Origin: Actinoplanes sp. L3-i22 | GTDB taxonomy: Bacteria; Actinomycetota; Actinomycetes; Mycobacteriales; Micromonosporaceae | Direction: 5' to 3' | DNA: 64,000 nt | NCBI RefSeq assembly: GCF_019704555.1 | Contig: NZ_AP024745.1 | Span: forward strand, 8,564,501 to 8,628,500 | Part shown: positions 44,922-53,598 of the stretch, one piece after another | Layout: every line of letters starts with the position of its first letter | Position numbering within the stretch: the first letter of the stretch is position 1 | Program-made: the position numbers and the translations under genes | Notes under the pieces: model-generated | What the model was told of the DNA's origin: nothing | Database searches by the model: none | The model's input: only the letters and a program-made list of their open reading frames with translations

Positions 44922-46361
44922 ATGACCATGCGCCGGAAGTGCGTCGCCGTGTTCGCCGCTGCACTCGCGATGGTCACCGCGCTGAGCGCGCCGGCCTCGG
45001 CGGCCCCGGCCGCGTGCGCCGCACCCACGCCCAGCACCACCCAGCCCGGCTACCTGGTGTTCGACCCGGCCTGTGACGTCTCCGGCGCCGCGTTCACCGC
45101 CCTCGCCGGCGCGCACGTCTACACCGGCATCCGGGACGGCGCGGCCTACCGCGTCGAGGTGCCCGGCAAATGGAACGGGAAGCTGGTCGTCTACGCGCAC
45201 GGCTACCGCGGCACCGGCAACGTGGTCTACGTCGACAATCCCGCGCTGCGCGCGCACTACATCGCGACCGGGTACGCCTGGGCCGCCTCCAGCTACGCCA
45301 CCAACGGGTACGACGTCGGCCAGGGCGTGCGCGACTCGTACGCGCTGATCGACACGTTCCGGCAGGTCACCGGCCACCGGGCGGGCTCGGTGATCATGAG
45401 TGGCGCGTCGATGGGCGGGCAGGTCACCGCCGTCGCGATCGAGCGGTTCCCGCGGGCGTTCGCCGCCGCGATGCCGTACTGCGGGGTCCTCGGCGACACC
45501 GCGCTCTACGACTACTTCCTCGACGCCAACGTGACCGCCGCCGCGCTCACCCACGTGAAGATCGACTTCCCGCTGACCCCGCCGGCCGACTACCCGGCCA
45601 CCTGGCGGGCCCAGGTCGCCCAGATCACCGCCGGGCTCGGCGTCAAGGCGGGCAGCGCCCCGGTCCTCACCCCGGCCGGCAAGACCTGGTCGGACGCGGT
45701 CGAGCGGCGCAGCGGCGGCGAGCGGCCCGGGTTCGACTCGGCGTTCGCCTACTGGAACGCGGTGCCGTCGCTGGCCCCGCTCAACGACCTGCCGTTCCTG
45801 TTCGGCCTCTACCCCGGCCTGACCGGCGGCACCGGCGGGAAGGCGCCCGGCAACGTCACCGACAACCGGTTCACCTACTACCGGCTCTCCGACTCGCCGC
45901 TGCCGACCTTCGCCGAGCTGCGGCTCAACGCCGAGGTGCTGCGCGTCAAGCACACCGCGACCGCCGACCCGGGCCTGGCCGGCATCCCGAAGGTGAACGG
46001 CACCCCGTCGATCCCGGTGCTGTCCCTGCACGACGTCGGTGACCTGTTCGTCCCGTTCTCGATGGAGCAGGAGTACGCGCAGCGCGCCGCCCGCAACGGC
46101 CGCGCCGGCCTGTTCGTCTCCCGTGCGATCCGCGGCGTCGGCCACTGCGACTTCACCGAGGCCGAGCTGACCCAGGGCTTCGACGACCTGACGACGTGGC
46201 TGCGCACCGGCCACCGCCCGGCCGGCGACGCCATCCTGGACCGCCGCACGGTCGCCGACGACTCGTTCGGATGCCGCTTCACCAACGGCGCCCACCCGAA
46301 CTACGCCGCCTCCCCGTGCCCCACCAAGACCACGACGCCCCCGCAGCCGCCCCGGATGTAA
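44922..46361 (+). CDS. Secreted alpha/beta hydrolase
   Basis: A 479-residue exported hydrolase. The signal peptide spans about 1-28 (RRKCVAVFAAALAMVTALSA, cut after ASA). WNGKLVVYAHGYRGTGNVVY is the oxyanion region, IMSGASMGGQVTAVAIERFP carries the nucleophile Ser in GxSxGG, VLSLHDVGDLFVPFSMEQEY the acid and RGVGHCDFTEAEL the catalytic His. Several Cys residues suggest disulfides. Resembles secreted esterases/amidases such as phthalyl amidase-like proteins; the substrate is open. GGGAGG six bases before ATG. Downstream and co-directional with the PAP2 gene (116-bp gap) but with its own possible promoter. Confidence 0.82.
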   Translation: MTMRRKCVAVFAAALAMVTALSAPASAAPAACAAPTPSTTQPGYLVFDPACDVSGAAFTALAGAHVYTGIRDGAAYRVEVPGKWNGKLVVYAHGYRGTGNVVYVDNPALRAHYIATGYAWAASSYATNGYDVGQGVRDSYALIDTFRQVTGHRAGSVIMSGASMGGQVTAVAIERFPRAFAAAMPYCGVLGDTALYDYFLDANVTAAALTHVKIDFPLTPPADYPATWRAQVAQITAGLGVKAGSAPVLTPAGKTWSDAVERRSGGERPGFDSAFAYWNAVPSLAPLNDLPFLFGLYPGLTGGTGGKAPGNVTDNRFTYYRLSDSPLPTFAELRLNAEVLRVKHTATADPGLAGIPKVNGTPSIPVLSLHDVGDLFVPFSMEQEYAQRAARNGRAGLFVSRAIRGVGHCDFTEAELTQGFDDLTTWLRTGHRPAGDAILDRRTVADDSFGCRFTNGAHPNYAASPCPTKTTTPPQPPRM

Positions 46362-46368
46362 TTCCGAT

Positions 46369-46405
46369 TCCGATCACTTATCGGATCAGATACCTGCATA
46401 TCTGA
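46369..46405 (+). terminator. Two small hairpins after the secreted hydrolase
   Basis: TCCGAT/ATCGGA (46369-46374, 46380-46385) and TCAGATA/TATCTGA (46386-46392, 46399-46405) follow the stop directly in an AT-richer segment. Possible terminator; no T-run. Confidence 0.4.
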
Positions 46406-46521
46406 AATAGGTCCGACTGCTACCTGGCACATTGCCATCGGGCAATTGAACAATCGAATGAATGAATTCCATTCCAACGAGCCTCGCTGGGCACAATGAC
46501 AGTCAGAGGCCGGGGGTGGAA

Positions 46522-47217
46522 ATGACTGCTGATAATTCTGCCAGACCTGACGATCGCGCCAAGGACGTCGCGCGCCGGCTGCTTCCCGCGATCGTCGCGC
46601 TCGTCTTCACGGTGACCACGATCAGCACGTTTCTCGCGCCGGTCGTGCTCGCCCGGCTCTACACCGGCAACCAGGACTGGTCCCGGGTCAGTGACATCGG
46701 GCAGGCGTACGGCGCGGCCTCGGCGGTCATCTCGACGCTGGCCCTGGGCGGGGTGCTGGTCGGTCTCGTCGTGCAGTACCGGCAGTACGCCGCCGCGCGA
46801 CTGCAGAGCCTGAAGGACAACACCAGGGACGTGGTCCGGATGGCGATGGAGGACCCGTTCCTTCAGCAGTGCTGGGGAGGCCGGATCGCGCCGCCGGGGA
46901 TGGAGGAGCGCGCTTTCTCCTACTGCAACATGGTGATGAACGCGTGGAAGGCGGCCTGGGAGCTCAACGATCTCTCGGAGGCACAGGCTCGCTCTTATCT
47001 GGCGAACTTCTTCGACAGTGAGGTGCCCCGCGAATTCTGGCGAATGCACGGCGACTGGCACCTGCGCGTCAAGCCCACCAACCGCCGCGAGCGCTTCCTG
47101 GCCATTGTCGACGAGGAGTACCTACGCTCGGTCAAAGCCGGACCGCCGTCCAGACCCTATGAGACACCGGCGGAAATCCCGCCCAACAGAAACGTCAGCC
47201 GAGTTCGTCGGACTTGA
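46522..47217 (+). CDS. DUF6082-like membrane protein
   Basis: A 231-residue protein with two membrane helices (about 18-42 and 62-86) and a cytoplasmic C-terminal domain. The pattern YGAASAVISTLALGGVLVGL then VQYRQYAAARLQSLKDNTRD, DPFLQQCWGG and FWRMHGDWHLR (W-x-x-x-R) is that of DUF6082 proteins of streptomycetes and Micromonosporaceae, whose role is unknown. GGTGGA is a few bases before ATG 46522. The 3' end overlaps the converging DUF397 gene by 23 bp. Confidence 0.75.
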   Translation: MTADNSARPDDRAKDVARRLLPAIVALVFTVTTISTFLAPVVLARLYTGNQDWSRVSDIGQAYGAASAVISTLALGGVLVGLVVQYRQYAAARLQSLKDNTRDVVRMAMEDPFLQQCWGGRIAPPGMEERAFSYCNMVMNAWKAAWELNDLSEAQARSYLANFFDSEVPREFWRMHGDWHLRVKPTNRRERFLAIVDEEYLRSVKAGPPSRPYETPAEIPPNRNVSRVRRT

Positions 47218-47371
47218 GTGCGGCGATCAGGTCTCGCCACGCGGCCTTCGGGAACGTCAGGACGGTCTCGGGTTGCTGCGAATTGCGCATCCCGACCTCG
47301 GCACCGAAGTCCGCCACCTCTACGCAGTGGTGATCACTGACGCAGGCCTTGACCCACTTTGCGTCCGACAT
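47195..47371 (-). CDS. DUF397-domain small protein
   Basis: A 58-residue protein, MSDAKWVKACVSDHHCVEVA onward, ending FPKAAWRDLIAALKSDELG. It has the DUF397 hallmarks: W-x-K/S at the start, S-x-x-x-x-C-V-E-V-A, then V-L-T-F-x-x-x-x-W-x-x-F/L. DUF397 proteins usually sit beside XRE-type regulators (BldB or WhiJ partner systems in Streptomyces); no such gene is adjacent here. The convergent overlap with the DUF6082 gene could make their mRNAs antisense to each other. Confidence 0.85.
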   Translation of the reverse strand: MSDAKWVKACVSDHHCVEVADFGAEVGMRNSQQPETVLTFPKAAWRDLIAALKSDELG

Positions 47372-47489
47372 GTCCCCTAATTCCCTGACTTAACGGGCAT
47401 CACCGGACAGTGTAGGGGCAGATCTTGTTCTCCGCTGGCCGACCCCCGAAAGACGGATGGTCACCTGCCGCGGAAGCCGGACCGGAACG

Positions 47490-48416
47490 TTACCGGAGGC
47501 CTGGCTCAGAACGCCGGTCAGGGTCGTCCACCACGGTCTGCTCCAGGATCTGGCGGAAGGCTCGCGCCACCGGGGACTCCGCGCCGGCCACGCGCTGCGC
47601 GGTGAAGATGGTCCGGCGGGGAGCATCCTCCAGCGCCAGGAGGCGGCACGACGTGGAGCGGCCCGCCCAGACCAGGTCCGGGATCAGGGCGACCGCGTTG
47701 CCGGACTCCACCAGGCGGATGTGGGCCTGCAGGTCGGCGGTCTCGTAGCGGACGTCCGGCTCGAAGCCCGCCCGCCGGCACAGCTGCTCGGCGAAGTGCC
47801 GGGAGGCCGCGCCGCGCGGTTCCATCACCCAGGGCATCTGGCGGGCCGAGTCCAGTGAGCCGACCGGGTGCAGCGACGCCTCCTCGGCCGGCAGCGCCAG
47901 CCGGATCGCGTCGGTGGTCAGATCGCGCCGGTCCAGCCCGGGGTGGTGTGGCGCGGCGTGCGCGGGGTATTGCTCTGCGATCACCATGTCGAAGTCGCGC
48001 GCCCAGGTCTCCCGCAGGGCCTCTTCCGGTTCCCGCTGGACCATCTCGACGCGTACGTCGGGAAAGCGAGCGGCCGTGAGGCGCAGCGCGGCCGGCATGA
48101 AAGCCAAGGCCGCGGATTGGAAGACCGCGACCCGGACCGTCCCGGTGACCCGGGTCGCGGCCGCCTGCAGGCGCGCCTCGGCCCGTTCCAGGGTGTCCAG
48201 GACCTCGCCGACCGAGGCGACCAGGACCTCGGCCTGCGGGGTGAGCCGGACCCGGCGGCCGGCCTTGCGCAGCAGCACCGTGCCGGTCTCCTTCTCCAGC
48301 TGGCTGAGCTGCTGGCTGACCGCGGACGGGGTGAAGTTGAGGGCCTCGGCGACGGCCGCGAGCGTGCCGCGGATGGCCAGCTCGCGGAGCAGGATCAGGC
48401 GGCGGATCTCCAGCAT
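47490..48416 (-). CDS. LysR-family regulator, probably of putA
   Basis: A 308-residue regulator. Winged-helix domain MLEIRRLILLRELAIRGTLA, EALNFTPSAVSQQLSQLEKE, LLRKAGRRVRLTPQAEVLV; C-terminal substrate-binding domain with VTGTVRVAVFQSAALAFMPA and FDMVIAEQYPAHAAPHHPGL. ATG 48416 is favoured over GTG 48422 because TAACGT stands six bases before it (leaderless). It is divergent from putA, a typical arrangement for a proline-responsive activator, but the ligand is inferred. A direct repeat GATTACCGG (48440-48448 and 48475-48483, 35 bp apart) lies in the shared promoter region. Confidence 0.9.
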   Translation of the reverse strand: MLEIRRLILLRELAIRGTLAAVAEALNFTPSAVSQQLSQLEKETGTVLLRKAGRRVRLTPQAEVLVASVGEVLDTLERAEARLQAAATRVTGTVRVAVFQSAALAFMPAALRLTAARFPDVRVEMVQREPEEALRETWARDFDMVIAEQYPAHAAPHHPGLDRRDLTTDAIRLALPAEEASLHPVGSLDSARQMPWVMEPRGAASRHFAEQLCRRAGFEPDVRYETADLQAHIRLVESGNAVALIPDLVWAGRSTSCRLLALEDAPRRTIFTAQRVAGAESPVARAFRQILEQTVVDDPDRRSEPGLR

Positions 48417-48439
48417 CCGCACACGTTAGCTGAACTGAA

Positions 48440-48483
48440 GATTACCGGTCATAAAGCATCGCTTTTCCTTACCCGATTACCGG
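48440..48483. promoter_or_regulatory. Direct repeat in the lysR-putA intergenic region
   Basis: GATTACCGG occurs at 48440-48448 and 48475-48483. Spacing of 35 bp places copies on a similar helix face, compatible with LysR-type binding. The role is inferred. Confidence 0.45.
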
Positions 48484-48519
48484 ACGCAGACTGGCGCTCA
48501 TCACGGAAGGAGCATCCCG

Positions 48520-51500
48520 ATGTCTGAGATCGCCGATGAGACGATCACCCTCGTCCGTCGCTGGCTGCACGAAGCGTCGACGGTCCCGGTCAAGGGTTCC
48601 GCCGCCCAGCTGGCCGGCCTGCTGCGCGACCCGAAGGGGCTGGCCTTCGCGGTCGGCTTCGTCGACGGCGTGGTCCGCCCCGAGGACCGCATGGTCAGCG
48701 CCCGGGCCCTGAACGCCCTGGCCGGCGACGTGCCGGGCTTCCTGCCCCTACATCTGAAGGCCGCGGTCAAGCTCGGCGGCGCGCTCGCCCCGATCATGCC
48801 CGGCGTGGTGGTCCCGGTCGCCCGGCGGGCGCTGCGGCAGATGGTCGGCCACCTGATCGTGGACGCGACCGACGCCCGTCTCGGTCGCGCCATTCGCAAA
48901 ATCAAGAAGCGCGGCGTACGCCTGAACGTCAACCTGCTCGGCGAGGCGGTCCTGGGCCGGGGCGAGGCGTCCCGGCGGCTCGGTGACACCGAGCGCCTGC
49001 TGGCCCGCGCCGACGTCGACTACGTGTCGATCAAGGTGTCGTCGACGGTCGCCCCGCACAACCCGTGGGCGTTCGACGAGGCCGTCGACGACATCACCGA
49101 GAAGCTGCTCCCCCTGTTCACGACGGCCGCGAAGACCGGCAAGTTCGTCAACCTGGACATGGAGGAGTACAAGGACCTCGACCTGACGATCGCGGTCTTC
49201 ACCCGGCTGCTGGACCGGCCCGACCTGCTCGGGCTGGAGGCCGGCATCGTGCTGCAGGCCTACCTGCCGGACGCGCTGAGCGCCATGACCCGCCTGCAGG
49301 TCTGGTCCGCGTCCCGCCGCGAGCGCGGTGGCGCCGGGATCAAGGTGCGCCTGGTCAAGGGCGCGAACCTGCCGATGGAGCGGGTCGAGTCGGCGCTGCA
49401 CGGCTGGCCGGTCGCGACCTGTGACAGCAAGCAGGCGACCGACACCAACTACAAGCGGGTGCTGGACTACGCGCTGACCCCGGACCGGATCCGCAACGTG
49501 CGGCTCGGCGTGGCCGGGCACAACCTGTTCGACGTGGCCTACGCGTGGACCCTGGCCGGGCGGCGCGGGGTCCGGGACGGCATCGAGTTCGAGATGCTGC
49601 TCGGGATGGCCGAGGGCCAGGCCGAGGCGGTCCGGCGGGAGGTCGGCGGCCTGCTGCTCTACACGCCGGTGGTGCGGCCGGAGCAGTTCGACGTGGCGAT
49701 CGCGTACCTGATCCGGCGCCTGGAGGAGGGTGCGAGCTCGGACAACTTCATGTCCGCGGTGTTCGAGCTGCACCAGAACGAGGCGCTGTTCGAGCGGGAG
49801 AAGGAGCGGTTCCTCGCGTCCTTGAACGACCTGGACGACGCGGTTCCGCAGCCGAACCGGGTTGTTGACCGATTTGCCGCAGTAAAGCAATCTGAAGTTG
49901 GACATTTCGTCAACAGTCCTGACACCGATCCGGCCGTCACCGCGAACCGGGATCGCATGCGCTCGATCCTGGCGAAGGTGCCCTCCTCGCAGCTCGGCCT
50001 GGAGCTGCGCAAGATCGAGACGCCGGCGGAACTCGACACCGCCATGGAGAAGGCCGCGGCCGCCAGCTGGGGCGGCGCGGACCGGCGTGCGGTTCTGCAC
50101 CAGATCGGCCGCGCCCTGGAGAACAACCGCGACATTCTTCTCGAAGTGATGGCCGCCGAGGCCGGCAAGACGATCGACCAGGCCGACCCCGAGGTCTCCG
50201 AGGCGATCGACTTCGCCCACTACTACGCCGAGCTCTCGGATTCGTTCGAGAAGACGGACGGCGCGACCCCGGTCCCGGCCCGGCTCACCCTGGTCACGCC
50301 GCCGTGGAACTTCCCGGTCGCGATCCCGGCCGGCTCGATGCTGGCCGCCCTGGCCGCCGGCTCGGCCGTGGTGATCAAGCCGGCCGCCCCGGCCGAGCGC
50401 TGCGGCACCGTGCTCGCCGGGATCGTCCGCGACGCCCTGGCCGCCGCCGGCGCCGACCCCGACCTGGTCACACTCCTGCAGGTGGACGAGGGCACGCTCG
50501 GCGAGAAGCTGATCGCGCACCCGCTCGTCGACCGGGTGATCCTGACCGGCGCCTACGAGACCGCCGAGCTGTTCCGGTCGTTCCGCGAGGACCTGCCGCT
50601 GCTCGCCGAGACCAGCGGCAAGAACGCGATCATCGTGACCCCGAGCGCCGACCTCGACCTGGCCGTCAAGGACGTGGTCTCCTCCGCGTTCGGCCACGCC
50701 GGGCAGAAGTGCTCGGCCGCGTCCCTGGTCGTCCTGGTCGGGTCGGTCGCGCACTCGGAGCGCTTCCGGACCCAGCTGCTCGACGCGGTGTCCTCGCTCG
50801 AGGTCGGCCCGCCGACCGAGCCGCGGACCCAGATCGGCCCGCTGGTCGAGCCGGCCGCCGGCAAGCTCCTCGAGGGCCTGACCACGCTCGGCGCCGGCGA
50901 ACGCTGGCTGCTCGAGCCGCGGAAGCTGGACGAAACCGGTCAGCTGTGGAGCCCGGGCATCCGGGACGGCGTGCGGCGCGGCTCGGCGTACCACAAGACC
51001 GAGTACTTCGGCCCGATCCTCGGGATCATGACCGCGGACACCCTGGACGCGGCGATCGACCTGGTCAACGAGGTGGACTACGGGCTCACCTCGGGCCTGC
51101 ACTCGCTCGACGCCGGCGAGGTGCGCACCTGGCTGGACCGGGTCCAGGCCGGCAACCTCTACGTCAACCGGGGCATCACCGGCGCGATCGTGCGCCGGCA
51201 GCCGTTCGGTGGCTGGAAGCGCTCCGCGGTCGGCGCCGGCACCAAGGCCGGCGGCCCGAACTACCTGGCCGGGCTGAGCGGTTGGGCGCCGGCTCCGGCG
51301 TCGGTCCAGGCCGACATCAACAACTCGGCCGTACGGTCATTGCTCACCACCGCCGCCGCCACCCTGACCGCCGAGCAGCTCGACTCGGTGACCCGCGCCG
51401 CCGGCAGCGACGCGGCCGTCTGGGCCGAGTCGTTCGGGCAGGCCGTGGACGTCTCCGCGCTCGGCGTCGAACGCAACGTGCTGCGCTACCTGCCCACCCC

Positions 51501-51876
51501 GGTGACCGTCCGGCTGTCCGCCGGCGCCCCGGTCGCCGACCTGGTCCGGGTCCTCGCGGCGGGCCGGCTCGCCGGCGCCCCGGTGCGCGTCTCGTCGGCC
51601 GCCGGACTGCCGGCCGGGCTCGCCCCGGACGCGGTCGTCGAGTCCGACGCCGAGTTCGCGGCCGGACTGGACACGGTCGGCCGGGTACGGCTGCTCGGCG
51701 GCTCGGCGGCGGCGCTGGCCACCGCCACCGGCGGGCGCCCCGACCTGGCCGTCTGGGCCGGTCCGGTGGTCGAGGCCGGGCGGATCGAGCTGCTGCCGTT
51801 CCTGCGCGAGCAGGCGGTCAGCATCACCGCCCACCGCTTCGGCAACCCGCTCCCGATGGCCGCCGAGGTCCTGTGA
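48520..51876 (+). CDS. putA: Bifunctional proline dehydrogenase / P5C dehydrogenase
   Basis: Oxidises proline to glutamate in two steps (FAD-linked PRODH, then NAD-linked P5CDH). 1118 residues. PRODH part about 120-430: VDYVSIKVSSTVAPHNPWAF, KFVNLDMEEYKDLDLTI, RLVKGANLPMERVES and RNVRLGVAGHNLFDVAYAW. ALDH part about 500-960: RLTLVTPPWNFPVAIPAGSM, LAETSGKNAIIVTPSADLDL and the catalytic Cys731 in FGHAGQKCSAASL, then YFGPILGIMTADTLDAAIDL. The last ~150 residues form an extra Ala-rich domain. No N-terminal ribbon-helix-helix is present, so it should not self-regulate; the divergent LysR gene is the likely controller. GGAAGGAG stands before ATG. Confidence 0.95.
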   Translation: MSEIADETITLVRRWLHEASTVPVKGSAAQLAGLLRDPKGLAFAVGFVDGVVRPEDRMVSARALNALAGDVPGFLPLHLKAAVKLGGALAPIMPGVVVPVARRALRQMVGHLIVDATDARLGRAIRKIKKRGVRLNVNLLGEAVLGRGEASRRLGDTERLLARADVDYVSIKVSSTVAPHNPWAFDEAVDDITEKLLPLFTTAAKTGKFVNLDMEEYKDLDLTIAVFTRLLDRPDLLGLEAGIVLQAYLPDALSAMTRLQVWSASRRERGGAGIKVRLVKGANLPMERVESALHGWPVATCDSKQATDTNYKRVLDYALTPDRIRNVRLGVAGHNLFDVAYAWTLAGRRGVRDGIEFEMLLGMAEGQAEAVRREVGGLLLYTPVVRPEQFDVAIAYLIRRLEEGASSDNFMSAVFELHQNEALFEREKERFLASLNDLDDAVPQPNRVVDRFAAVKQSEVGHFVNSPDTDPAVTANRDRMRSILAKVPSSQLGLELRKIETPAELDTAMEKAAAASWGGADRRAVLHQIGRALENNRDILLEVMAAEAGKTIDQADPEVSEAIDFAHYYAELSDSFEKTDGATPVPARLTLVTPPWNFPVAIPAGSMLAALAAGSAVVIKPAAPAERCGTVLAGIVRDALAAAGADPDLVTLLQVDEGTLGEKLIAHPLVDRVILTGAYETAELFRSFREDLPLLAETSGKNAIIVTPSADLDLAVKDVVSSAFGHAGQKCSAASLVVLVGSVAHSERFRTQLLDAVSSLEVGPPTEPRTQIGPLVEPAAGKLLEGLTTLGAGERWLLEPRKLDETGQLWSPGIRDGVRRGSAYHKTEYFGPILGIMTADTLDAAIDLVNEVDYGLTSGLHSLDAGEVRTWLDRVQAGNLYVNRGITGAIVRRQPFGGWKRSAVGAGTKAGGPNYLAGLSGWAPAPASVQADINNSAVRSLLTTAAATLTAEQLDSVTRAAGSDAAVWAESFGQAVDVSALGVERNVLRYLPTPVTVRLSAGAPVADLVRVLAAGRLAGAPVRVSSAAGLPAGLAPDAVVESDAEFAAGLDTVGRVRLLGGSAAALATATGGRPDLAVWAGPVVEAGRIELLPFLREQAVSITAHRFGNPLPMAAEVL

Positions 51877-51882
51877 CGCGAC

Positions 51883-52494
51883 TCAGATGACGGAAAAGCC
51901 GGGCGGGAGCGACTCCCGCCCGGTCAGCGCCCGCAACAGCGGGACACCCGAGCCGGTCCCGAGGGCGGTCCGGGAGGCGAGCGTGACCGCCTCGGCAACC
52001 ACCTCCACCGGCAGATCAAACGGCAGCCCGGTCGCCACCGCCGCGTCCAGACCGTGCACCACCAGCTCGAACGTCCGCGTCGGGATCCACGCCCGGACCC
52101 GCATCCCACCGGCCGGGGTCTCGATCACGTCGTCGTCGTTCACCCTCGACAGCGCCTCGGTGGCCCGGCCGATCAGGGTGCTGACGTGCCCGGCCGGGTC
52201 GTCGCCGAGCTCTTTCGCGGCCGCGCGGGCCTCGTCGGTCGAGCCGGCGTACAACTCCTCGGCGGCGGACTGGGCGTAGGCGAGATAGCCCTCCGGGGTG
52301 GAGACCTCGACCTGCGGCGCCCGGGTCGCGAGCCGCTCGGGCACCTGGCGCAGCGCCGAGGTCACCGTGTGGCCGAGCAGCTCCCGCAGGGTCCAGTCGC
52401 CGAGGGCCGGCTCGTCCAGGCGGTCCGGCGGGACGGCGGCGGCGAGACCGGCGTACGCGATCGCGGCGGATCGGAAGGTGCGACGGAAATCCAT
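51883..52494 (-). CDS. DinB/maleylpyruvate isomerase-fold protein
   Basis: A 203-residue four-helix-bundle protein of the mycothiol-dependent maleylpyruvate isomerase N-terminal group. MDFRRTFRSAAIAYAGLAAA, ALGDWTLRELLGHTVTSALR (metal-site His in LLGH) and IPTRTFELVVHGLDAAVATG (His in VHGLD) match the family. Many such proteins act in mycothiol-dependent reactions; the substrate is unknown. Start 52494 has GGTGAG directly upstream. It begins one base after the stop of the WapI-like gene, so the two are translationally linked. Convergent with putA with a 6-bp gap. Confidence 0.8.
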   Translation of the reverse strand: MDFRRTFRSAAIAYAGLAAAVPPDRLDEPALGDWTLRELLGHTVTSALRQVPERLATRAPQVEVSTPEGYLAYAQSAAEELYAGSTDEARAAAKELGDDPAGHVSTLIGRATEALSRVNDDDVIETPAGGMRVRAWIPTRTFELVVHGLDAAVATGLPFDLPVEVVAEAVTLASRTALGTGSGVPLLRALTGRESLPPGFSVI

Positions 52495-52495
52495 C

Positions 52496-52951
52496 TCACC
52501 AATTTGCCAGATCCGCCCGCGGTGGGAAGGCGGCGATCTCGGCGTCCCAGTCACCGGCGGCCCGGTTCAGCGCCGCCCCGGTGACCTCCAGCCGGATCCG
52601 GTGCACCCGGCCGAGCCCGGTCCCGGGCAGCCAGGGCGGCAGGTTCTCGTGCGAGAACGCCACTTCGAGCAGGTGCTGGCCGGGCTCCGTGGGCAGTTGC
52701 CGGAACGCCACGTTCGGCTCGATGAACTCCAGTTCGTCGGCCTCGGCGGCGCCCCGCAGCCAGTCGGCCAGCTCGATCGTCTCGGCCACGGTCAGACAGG
52801 GGCTCTCGGCCTGCCAGACCTGCCCGTGGTGGTCGGCGGCGGCGATCGACACCACCAGCCAGTCCTCGAGCGGGTCGACCGGCTCCTCGTCGAACTCGTA
52901 GCGCAACGGCCGCATCGACAGCCAGCCGCCGGTCTCCGAAGCGATCTGCAT
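52496..52951 (-). CDS. WapI-family immunity protein-like
   Basis: A 151-residue acidic protein. MQIASETGGWLSMRPLRYEF, DWLVVSIAAADHHGQVWQAE, SPCLTVAETIELADWLRGAA and ELEFIEPNVAFRQL reproduce the WapI pattern (short strand, NWL, P-C-L-T, W-L, F-I-E-P-N-L). WapI proteins neutralise WapA-type polymorphic toxins in Bacillus, and homologues occur as orphan immunity genes elsewhere. No toxin gene is visible here. It is first in a two-gene unit with the DinB-fold gene and divergent from a HAD phosphatase gene 45 bp away. Confidence 0.6.
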   Translation of the reverse strand: MQIASETGGWLSMRPLRYEFDEEPVDPLEDWLVVSIAAADHHGQVWQAESPCLTVAETIELADWLRGAAEADELEFIEPNVAFRQLPTEPGQHLLEVAFSHENLPPWLPGTGLGRVHRIRLEVTGAALNRAAGDWDAEIAAFPPRADLANW

Positions 52952-52996
52952 AACAGCATTGTCCCGGCTCAGGGGGCTGCCGGGTAACGTTCGGGC

Positions 52997-53587
52997 GTGC
53001 TTCTACCGCTTCCGCCGGGCGAGTTCCAGGCCTACCTCTTCGACTGCGACGGCACCATCACCGACTCCATGCCGGTGCACTACCGGGCCTGGCAGGAGGC
53101 GCTCGCCGAGTGGGGCGCCGACTTCCCGGAGGACCTGTTCTACGCGTGGGGCGGGCGGCCGGCGGCGGACATCATCGTCGACCTGAACGCGCGGCAGGGC
53201 CTGGCCATGCCGGTCGCGGCGGTGAACGAGCACCGCGAGTCACTGTTCCAGTCCGGGCTGGCCACGGTCCGCGGGGTGCCCGGCGTGCTGGAACACATCG
53301 AGGAGGCGTACGACCGGGTGCCCTTCGCCGTCGTCTCCGGCAGCACCCGGGACTCGGTGACCGCGTCGCTGACCGCGCTCGGCCTGCTGGACCGTTTCCC
53401 GGTCCTGGTCTGCGCCGAGGACTACACCAATCCGAAGCCGGACCCGGAGCCCTACCTGACCGCCGCCCGCCTGCTCGGCGCCGACCCGGCCCGGTGCGTG
53501 GTCTTCGAGGACACCGAGCTGGGTGTCCAGGCGGCCGAGGCGGCCGGCATGGCGTGCGTCAAGGTTCCGCCGCCCTGGGACCGTTAG
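52997..53587 (+). CDS. HAD-superfamily hydrolase (beta-phosphoglucomutase-like)
   Basis: A 196-residue HAD phosphatase. Motif I YLFDCDGTITDSMPVHYRAW (Asp16, Asp18), helical cap about 25-95, motif II FAVVSGSTRDSV, motif III Lys in YTNPKPDPEPYL and motif IV VVFEDTELGVQAAEAAG. The group includes beta-phosphoglucomutases and sugar-phosphate phosphatases (GPP/YniC-like). The GTG start is leaderless-like: TAACGT at 52985-52990, six bases upstream. An RraA-like gene follows 11 bp downstream. Confidence 0.9.
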   Translation: MLLPLPPGEFQAYLFDCDGTITDSMPVHYRAWQEALAEWGADFPEDLFYAWGGRPAADIIVDLNARQGLAMPVAAVNEHRESLFQSGLATVRGVPGVLEHIEEAYDRVPFAVVSGSTRDSVTASLTALGLLDRFPVLVCAEDYTNPKPDPEPYLTAARLLGADPARCVVFEDTELGVQAAEAAGMACVKVPPPWDR

Positions 53588-53598
53588 GATCGGCGACC

